The position numbers and the translations under genes are program-made. Under the pieces are notes generated by a model. It was not told where the DNA came from and did not search any database. It saw only the letters and a program-made list of their open reading frames with translations. Positions 58,867 to 64,000 of a stretch of 64,000 bases of DNA are shown piece after piece (the stretch's first letter is position 1; every line of letters begins with the position of its first letter). The DNA comes from JBNFVY01 sp049943335 (lineage in GTDB: Bacteria; Pseudomonadota; Alphaproteobacteria; Rhodobacterales; Rhodobacteraceae), in the NCBI RefSeq assembly GCF_049943335.1, contig NZ_JBNFVY010000001.1:310001-374000 (forward strand), read 5' to 3'.

Positions 58867-60198
58867 TTACTCGGCCGGTGTCGCGTCTTTCGACGCAGCC
58901 GGGTAGTGGGCATTGAAGTCGGCTTCGATCGTTTCGGGCTGTGGCAGCGGCTTCTCGATCACGCCCAACACCGGTAGAACGACCAGGAAGTAGGCGAACC
59001 AATAGGTCGCGCCGATCAGCGCAATGGTCGAATACGGCGGCTCGGCGGGCATTGCCCCACACCACATCAGCACGACAAAGTCGATGATGAACAGGGCGAA
59101 CCACCACTTGAACATCGGACGATAGCGGCCTGACCGCACCGACGATGTGTCCAGCCATGGGACAATTGCCATCACGATGATCGCGCCGAACATGGCCAGA
59201 ACGCCGAAGAACTTCGCATCGATGATCCCGCCCGAAATAAATTCGGCCAGCATCACGACCCATACGTCGCTCGTGAAGGCGCGCAGGATGGCGTAGAACG
59301 GCAGGAAGTACCATTCGGGCACGATGTGCGCAGGTGTCGCCAGCGGGTTAGCTTCGATGTAGTTGTCGGGGTGGCCCAGATAGTTGGGCATAAAGCCGAC
59401 GATGGCAAAGAACACCAACAGAACGACGGACAGCGCGAACAGATCCTTGATCACAAAGTAGGGCCAGAACGGCAGGGTGTCTTTCTTGGCCTCTTCTTTC
59501 GAACCGCGGCGAACTTCAACGCCAGTGGGGTTGTTGTTGCCCGTGGTGTGGAAGGCCCAGATGTGAACGATCACCAGCGCCGCGATGACAAACGGCAGCA
59601 GGTAGTGAAGCGAGAAAAAGCGGTTCAGCGTGGCGTTGTCCACAGCCGGTCCGCCGAGCAGCCAGGTCTGCAGGCCTTCCCCGATGAACGGGATAGCGCC
59701 GAACAGGCCGGTGATCACGGTGGCGCCCCAGAAGGACATCTGGCCCCAAGGCAAAACGTAGCCCATGAAGGCGGTGGCCATCATCGCCAGGTAGATCAGA
59801 ATGCCAATGATCCACGTAATCTCGCGCGGGGCCTTGTAGGACCCGTAGTAAAGACCGCGGAACATGTGCAGGTACACGGCCAAGAAGAACAACGATGCGC
59901 CGTTGGCGTGCAGGTAGCGCAACATGTGGCCACCGTTCACGTCGCGCATGATGTGCTCGACACTGGCAAATGCCAGATCGACATGTGGCGTGTAATGCAT
60001 CACCAGCACGATGCCGGTCGCGATTTGCAGAACTAGACAGAAGGCCAGGACAATGCCCCAGATCCACATCCAGTTCAGGTTTTTCGGCGTCGGAATCATC
60101 AGGGTGTTGTAAAGCAGCCCGATCACCGGAAGGCGGGATTCAACCCACTTTTCGGCGCCCGATTTCGGTTCGTAATGGTCGTGCGGAATACCAGCCAT
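58867..60198 (-). CDS. petB: cytochrome b of the bc1 complex
   Basis: This is a 443-residue integral membrane protein with eight helices. The haem ligand histidines lie in HMLRYLHANGASLFF and HYLLPFVIAALVIVHIWAFHTTG. Quinol-site PEWY is in AHIVPEWYFLPFYAILRAF. GYVLPWGQMSFWGATVITGLF is the cd-region. Length is normal for Rhodobacter-type FbcB. A strong GGGAGG precedes the ATG. Part of the Rieske-cyt b-cyt c1 operon. Confidence 0.97.
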   Translation of the reverse strand: MAGIPHDHYEPKSGAEKWVESRLPVIGLLYNTLMIPTPKNLNWMWIWGIVLAFCLVLQIATGIVLVMHYTPHVDLAFASVEHIMRDVNGGHMLRYLHANGASLFFLAVYLHMFRGLYYGSYKAPREITWIIGILIYLAMMATAFMGYVLPWGQMSFWGATVITGLFGAIPFIGEGLQTWLLGGPAVDNATLNRFFSLHYLLPFVIAALVIVHIWAFHTTGNNNPTGVEVRRGSKEEAKKDTLPFWPYFVIKDLFALSVVLLVFFAIVGFMPNYLGHPDNYIEANPLATPAHIVPEWYFLPFYAILRAFTSDVWVVMLAEFISGGIIDAKFFGVLAMFGAIIVMAIVPWLDTSSVRSGRYRPMFKWWFALFIIDFVVLMWCGAMPAEPPYSTIALIGATYWFAYFLVVLPVLGVIEKPLPQPETIEADFNAHYPAASKDATPAE

Positions 60199-60213
60199 TT
60201 CCCAGATCCTCCC

Positions 60214-60774
60214 TTAACCCAGAATCAGCTCATCGCCGTCAAATGCGGCGACGGGCACGTCGAGGTTGCGCGGTGCCGGGCCCCGGCGAATGCGGCCCGC
60301 AGTATCGTAATGCGATCCGTGACACGGGCAGAACCAACCGCCAAAGTCGCCTGCGCCGTCCCCCAGCGGGACACAGCCAAGGTGCGTGCACACGCCCATC
60401 ATCACCAGCCATTCGCCGTTTTCGTCCAGCGTACGGTTTTCGTCGGTGGCCGGGGCGGCTCCGTCGATATTGGCGTTCTGAGCGATCGGATCGGGCAGGT
60501 CATTAAGGTCGACCGCGCGACCGTCTTCGATCTCTTCTTGCGTCCTGCGGCGAATGAACACGGGCTTGCCCAGCCACTTGATCGTCAACTGGGTGCCGCT
60601 TTCTACGCCCGACACATCAACGCGGATCGAGGACAGGGCCTGCACATCGGCCGAGGGGTTCATCTGGTTGACCAGCGGCCAAACCGCGGCGCCGGTTGCG
60701 ACAAGACCTGCACCGCCGGTGGCGTAGTACAGGAAATCTCGACGGGTGCCTTCGTGTTCTTCTGCGTGGGACAC
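60214..60774 (-). CDS. petA: ubiquinol-cytochrome c reductase Rieske iron-sulfur subunit
   Basis: This is a 186-residue protein starting at GTG (MSHAEEHEGTRRDFLYYATG), with GGAGAA upstream. The twin-arginine motif TRRDFLYYATGGAGLVATGA gives Tat-dependent export and membrane anchoring. The 2Fe-2S motifs CTHLGC and CPCHGSHYD hold the Cys/His ligands. It is the first gene of the bc1 operon; its promoter lies in the 228-bp divergent gap. Confidence 0.97.
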   Translation of the reverse strand: MSHAEEHEGTRRDFLYYATGGAGLVATGAAVWPLVNQMNPSADVQALSSIRVDVSGVESGTQLTIKWLGKPVFIRRRTQEEIEDGRAVDLNDLPDPIAQNANIDGAAPATDENRTLDENGEWLVMMGVCTHLGCVPLGDGAGDFGGWFCPCHGSHYDTAGRIRRGPAPRNLDVPVAAFDGDELILG

Positions 60775-61002
60775 GAGCGTTTCTCCATTGTCTCAAGCCG
60801 GCGGGTTCCGGCCAAATACTTACGGGGTAGCGGTTTCCCGCAGCCCTTCGCACGCGCTTTTAGCGGGGGCAATGCCCCACGTCCAGCATACAATGGGCCG
60901 CAGGGGCGCGTGGTGGTGTCGCAGTAGCGGTCATATGCGCGGCAAGGGGGTTGAGCGATGGCTTTGGCAGGTCCATAACACCCCCATCATAAGGAGCATG
61001 TC

Positions 61003-61665
61003 ATGTCTTCGATCAGATCCGTGTCGGTTGCTTTGGGCCTTTTTGCAGGCCTTGCATCACCGGCCTTTGCCGAAGTTGAACTGAGTTTCTACGGCGGCTA
61101 CCAGACCGCGCCCCATTCAGACGTTACAGGAAATGACCCCGAAAACGGTGGTGCGCAGGATTTTACAGCAGGCTGGGAGGGTAAATCGTTTTCGCCGCCG
61201 CCCTATTATGGGATTCGGGCCACCTGGTGGCGCACGCCGACCTTTGGCTATGGCGTCGAATTCACCCACGCCAAGGTGTATGCCGATTCCGACACCCTGG
61301 CTGCCAATTCATATGAACGGTTCGAAATGACCGACGGGCTGAACCTGATCACGGTGAATGCCACACGGCGGTGGCCCGAGCAGTGGGGCGACTTTACACC
61401 CTATGTTTCGGGCGGGCTGGGCTTGGCGATTCCCCATGTCGATATCCGCGCGACTGGCGGCAGCCACACCTTCGGCTACCAGGCCACCGGCCCCGCGTTG
61501 CGCCTGACTGCCGGCGTCAGCTATCAGATCAATGACCGCTGGAGCGCCTTTGGCGAATACCAGGGCAGTTATTCGATGCACACGATCGATCTGGATAATG
61601 GCGGCGAACTGAAAACCGACATCGTCACCAATTCGCTGAACATCGGGGTCAGCTACGGATTCTGA
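61003..61665 (+). CDS. outer-membrane beta-barrel protein (possible lipid A oxidase-like)
   Basis: This is a 220-residue protein with signal peptide MSSIRSVSVALGLFAGLASPAFA. The rest is eight-stranded barrel-like: VELSFYGGYQTAPHSDVTG, YYGIRATWWRTPTFGYGVEFTHAKVY, FTPYVSGGLGLAIPHVD, and a C-terminal strand ending VSYGF. The opening strand and FTHAKVY resemble the LpxQ-type lipid A oxidases of rhizobia and roseobacters, but this is from memory and could be a different small barrel. It is divergent from the Rieske gene and abuts the GST gene stop-to-stop. Confidence 0.75.
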   Translation: MSSIRSVSVALGLFAGLASPAFAEVELSFYGGYQTAPHSDVTGNDPENGGAQDFTAGWEGKSFSPPPYYGIRATWWRTPTFGYGVEFTHAKVYADSDTLAANSYERFEMTDGLNLITVNATRRWPEQWGDFTPYVSGGLGLAIPHVDIRATGGSHTFGYQATGPALRLTAGVSYQINDRWSAFGEYQGSYSMHTIDLDNGGELKTDIVTNSLNIGVSYGF

Positions 61666-62277
61666 TCAGCCCGCAGACGGCTGCGTGGATTTGAAACTGT
61701 CGCGCGCGCTGAATGTCTCGAACCAGGCGTTCAGCGCATCATTGCCGTTGCGCCAGTTGCGCCCACCGTGCCGGAAATCGATATAGCCCAAGGCGCAAGC
61801 CACAGCGATCTGCTCCATGTCCAGGGGGCCGGCCAGATGGCTCATCCATCGTCCGTTGATTGCGTCGCAGGCGCGGGCAATCTTGTCCCACTGTGCATCC
61901 ACCCATTCGGGCATTTGCTTGGCTTGCGGGCGCTGCCTGGCCTCGTATGTCATGGACACGGCCGCATCCAGAATGCCGTCAGCCAAGGCTTCCAGCGTCA
62001 GAACCTCCCACAGGCGATTTCCACCGGGATAGAGCTTGCCACCCGCCCGCGCGTCCAGAAAACGGCAGATCACGCGGCTGTCGAAAAGGGTTGGCCCATC
62101 GGCCCGTTCCAGCGCCGGGATCTTGCCAAGCGGGTTCATCGCGACACTTGTCATGTTCGGCTCTAGCGGGCTGCCTTGCCCGTTCACCAGTTCCACCGCA
62201 TCCGTCTGACCGGTTTCCTGCAGCACGATCATGACTTTTCGCACATAGGGCGAATTGGGGCTGTGGGTCAGTTTCAT
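61666..62277 (-). CDS. glutathione S-transferase family protein
   Basis: This is a 203-residue cytosolic protein. MKLTHSPNSPYVRKVMIVLQETG is the thioredoxin-like N-terminal domain with the SPYVRK motif (Ser as catalytic residue), NPLGKIPAL contains the cis-proline, DSRVICRFLDA the Glu/Ser substrate loop. A helical C-terminal domain follows. Substrate unknown. It abuts the outer-membrane protein stop with no space, and lies 27 bp downstream of the PaiB-like gene. Confidence 0.92.
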   Translation of the reverse strand: MKLTHSPNSPYVRKVMIVLQETGQTDAVELVNGQGSPLEPNMTSVAMNPLGKIPALERADGPTLFDSRVICRFLDARAGGKLYPGGNRLWEVLTLEALADGILDAAVSMTYEARQRPQAKQMPEWVDAQWDKIARACDAINGRWMSHLAGPLDMEQIAVACALGYIDFRHGGRNWRNGNDALNAWFETFSARDSFKSTQPSAG

Positions 62278-62304
62278 TGCGCGTCTCCCTTTTCCTGCGA
62301 AAAG

Positions 62305-62931
62305 CTAGCCTTGGTCGTCGCGCGTGTCCACGCTGCGCATCAATTCTGCCAGTGCCGCGACATTCGCGCCAATCGCCCCGCCATCCATGCCACGCGCGGC
62401 GCCGGCGCGCGCCGCGGCGCTTTTGTTCTGACCCAGCTTCCATGTGCCTTCGACGTGTTCGATGTCAAAGCGCAACGGCACAATCATGCGCAAGAAGCGT
62501 TCGCGTGTCTGCGCGGTCATCTTTGCCATCGTCCAGGCGGGTTTCGGGGCAAGACGGCTTTCGAATTCTTCGGACAACCGTTCCAGCGTTCCGGGCAACA
62601 TCTCTTGCGGTACAGGCACCAGTCGGCCGCGAAGGTGGACGGAGACATAATTCCACGTCGGGACCTGATCATCGATGCCGTACCAGTCTGGCGACACATA
62701 GGCGTCTGGCCCGTTCACGGTGATCACGGCCGGAACTTCGCCCAATCTAGCCACCGGATTTGACCGTACCAGATGCAATTCGGCCGTGCTGTCGCCGGTC
62801 AGCAGGAACGGGACGTGAGAAACAAGCGGACCTGCCGGACCGTTGGCGCACAGGCTTCCAAACCCGCGCTCTTTCGCAAAGGCAAGGTTCTTCGCGGTCT
62901 CTGTTTGCCGGTAGATTGGATTCGGATACAT
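62305..62931 (-). CDS. PaiB-like FMN-binding protein
   Basis: This is a 208-residue protein. The ATG at 62931 (MYPNPIYRQTETAKNLAFAKERGFGSL) is preceded by AAGGGG; a GTG two codons upstream is less likely. PAGPLVSHVPFLL, ELHLVRSNPVARLG, VITVNGPDAYVSPDWYG, and VPTWNYVSVHLRGRL are characteristic of the PaiB/FMN-binding negative transcriptional regulator family. It is probably co-transcribed with the GST gene. A regulator role is known only for Bacillus PaiB and is not established here. Confidence 0.93.
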   Translation of the reverse strand: MYPNPIYRQTETAKNLAFAKERGFGSLCANGPAGPLVSHVPFLLTGDSTAELHLVRSNPVARLGEVPAVITVNGPDAYVSPDWYGIDDQVPTWNYVSVHLRGRLVPVPQEMLPGTLERLSEEFESRLAPKPAWTMAKMTAQTRERFLRMIVPLRFDIEHVEGTWKLGQNKSAAARAGAARGMDGGAIGANVAALAELMRSVDTRDDQG

Positions 62932-63065
62932 CGCCACGCCCCTTGTGATCGGGTGCAGGTTAGGCGGTGAAGCGGGGCGCTGGGAACCCCGAACTGGCGA
63001 GGCTTGCCCTAGGTGCTGCCGATTTTCAGTGCCAGAGACATCACTGTTGCCCCGGCCTTACCGCA

Positions 63066-64000
63066 TCAAACGATCAGGCTATGACCATCATGGCCCGTGA
63101 CCGTCGCGCTCACGATGCTGCCTTCCGCCTGATCTTGGGAAAACACCACCTCAGCGAATTGTTCGGTGCGGCCCATTCGCGGGTTTTCCATCAGGATCCG
63201 ATGCGTCTTTCCGGTTTGCGCCCTCAGGTGGCGGTCAACGGCGGCCTTGCCGGCCGCGCGCAATTTTGCGGCGCGCGCCTTGATGACATTGCCATCAACC
63301 TGTCGCGGGATTTTGGCCGCCGGCGTGCCGTCGCGCTTGGAATAGGGGAACACATGCAGCCAGGTCAGCGCGCAGTCTTCCACCAGCCGCAGCGAATTTT
63401 CGAATTGGGCATCTGTTTCCGTCGGGAACCCGGCAATGATGTCGGCGCCAAAGGTCATGTCGGGCCGCAATGCGCGCGCTTCTTCGCTGAAACGGATCGC
63501 GTCATCGCGCAAGTGGCGGCGCGCCATGCGTTTGAGGATCAGATCGTCACCATGCTGAAGCGAAAGGTGCAAATGCGGCATCAATCTGGGTTCGGTCGCG
63601 ATCGCTTGCATCAGGTTGTCGTCGACTTCGATTGAATCGATTGAACTGATACGCAGACGCGGCAGGTCGGGGACCAGTTTCAGGATGCGCAGCACCAGAT
63701 CGCCCAGCTTTGGCGCGGCGGGCAAATCGGCGCCCCAACTGGTCAAGTCGACACCGGTCAGCACAACCTCGTTATAGCCCTTGTCGATCAATCGCTTGAT
63801 CTGATCCACCACCACGCCCGCCGGCACGCTGCGCGAATTGCCGCGACCATACGGGATAATGCAAAAGGTGCACCGGTGATCGCACCCGTTCTGGACCTGC
63901 ACATAGGCCCGGCTGCGCGTGCCAAAACCGTCGATCAGGTGGCCCGCGGTCTCGCGCACGCTCATGATGTCGTCGACCTGAACGCGCTCGGTCTGGCCGA
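63066..64000 (-). CDS. mtaB: tRNA t6A37 methylthiotransferase MtaB (5' end beyond window)
   Basis: This is the C-terminal 311 residues of a radical SAM methylthiotransferase; the frame is open to the window end. The radical SAM cluster is CDHRCTFC in YVQVQNGCDHRCTFCIIPYG, preceded by DDIMSVRETAGHLIDGFGTRSRA. VVLTGVDLTSWG and LHLSLQHGDDLILKRMARRH, FGADIIAGFPTETDAQFENSL are conserved. The last ~60 residues are a TRAM-like domain. The enzyme makes ms2t6A at position 37 of tRNAs. The N-terminal UPF0004 domain lies outside. Confidence 0.93.
   Translation of the reverse strand, partial: GQTERVQVDDIMSVRETAGHLIDGFGTRSRAYVQVQNGCDHRCTFCIIPYGRGNSRSVPAGVVVDQIKRLIDKGYNEVVLTGVDLTSWGADLPAAPKLGDLVLRILKLVPDLPRLRISSIDSIEVDDNLMQAIATEPRLMPHLHLSLQHGDDLILKRMARRHLRDDAIRFSEEARALRPDMTFGADIIAGFPTETDAQFENSLRLVEDCALTWLHVFPYSKRDGTPAAKIPRQVDGNVIKARAAKLRAAGKAAVDRHLRAQTGKTHRILMENPRMGRTEQFAEVVFSQDQAEGSIVSATVTGHDGHSLIV

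Noticed and set aside
58853..59314. N-terminal extension of cytochrome c1
   Set aside because: It overlaps cytochrome b out of frame. The signal peptide and ribosome-binding site fix the start at 58852 or 58849.

Overview
The window looks like chromosome of a marine alphaproteobacterium of the Rhodobacterales (Roseobacter group). Support: TAXI-type TRAP genes, the three-gene cytochrome bc1 operon in the order Rieske-cyt b-cyt c1, TTAA-N7-TTAA (CtrA-type) boxes, an exosortase fused to a CPBP protease beside a VPEI(D)-CTERM mini-protein, and the overall codon use. No rRNA, tRNA, CRISPR array or insertion sequence was recognised.

Layout. (1) 1-3803: 5' part of a TRAP fused permease, its TAXI solute-binding protein, the wreck of a MurR/RpiR-family regulator, and a class III aminotransferase. 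(2) 4188-7522: complete dTDP-L-rhamnose operon rfbC-rfbB-rfbD-rfbA. (3) 8073-13972: a large Cys-rich multidomain surface-type protein ending in a thioester-like domain, a 68-residue VPEIN-CTERM protein, exosortase E/protease and a phytase-like esterase-domain protein. (4) 13963-25582: exosortase D and rhomboid plus an exosortase-type exopolysaccharide (EPS) export set: outer-membrane barrel, export protein, PrsT TPR lipoprotein, priming sugar transferase, AAA ATPase, chain-length determinant and tyrosine autokinase. (5) 25610-34091, minus strand: a tightly packed operon with a small lipoprotein, GT4 glycosyltransferase, Wzx-type flippase, sulfotransferase, Wzy-like membrane protein, polysaccharide pyruvyl transferase, YjbH and YjbF. 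(6) 34318-36405: a second, fused Wzc-type chain-length/BY-kinase protein. (7) 36393-40257: housekeeping and unrelated genes (SDR epimerase, AMP nucleosidase, HU protein, EamA transporter). (8) 40335-53435: a second surface-glycan block (epimerase, two sulfotransferase-like proteins, two RgpF-like rhamnan proteins, GT4) interrupted by two RTX proteins, a serralysin-type metalloprotease and a propeller/RTX protein. (9) 53432-64000: aroC, TPP riboswitch with thiBPQ, bc1 operon, an outer-membrane barrel, GST, PaiB-like protein and mtaB (cut by the window end).

How they fit together (inference): rhamnose activation, glycosyl transfer, sulfation, pyruvylation, flipping, polymerisation and export all occur here, so the cell probably makes one or more anionic, sulfated, rhamnose-containing polysaccharides. 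Two exosortases in the same region suggest that C-terminally anchored proteins are handled along with EPS. CtrA-type boxes before the surface protein and the Wzc gene suggest cell-cycle or motile/sessile control. The most unusual part is the thioester protein - VPEIN mini-protein - exosortase E/protease cassette at 8-14 kb.
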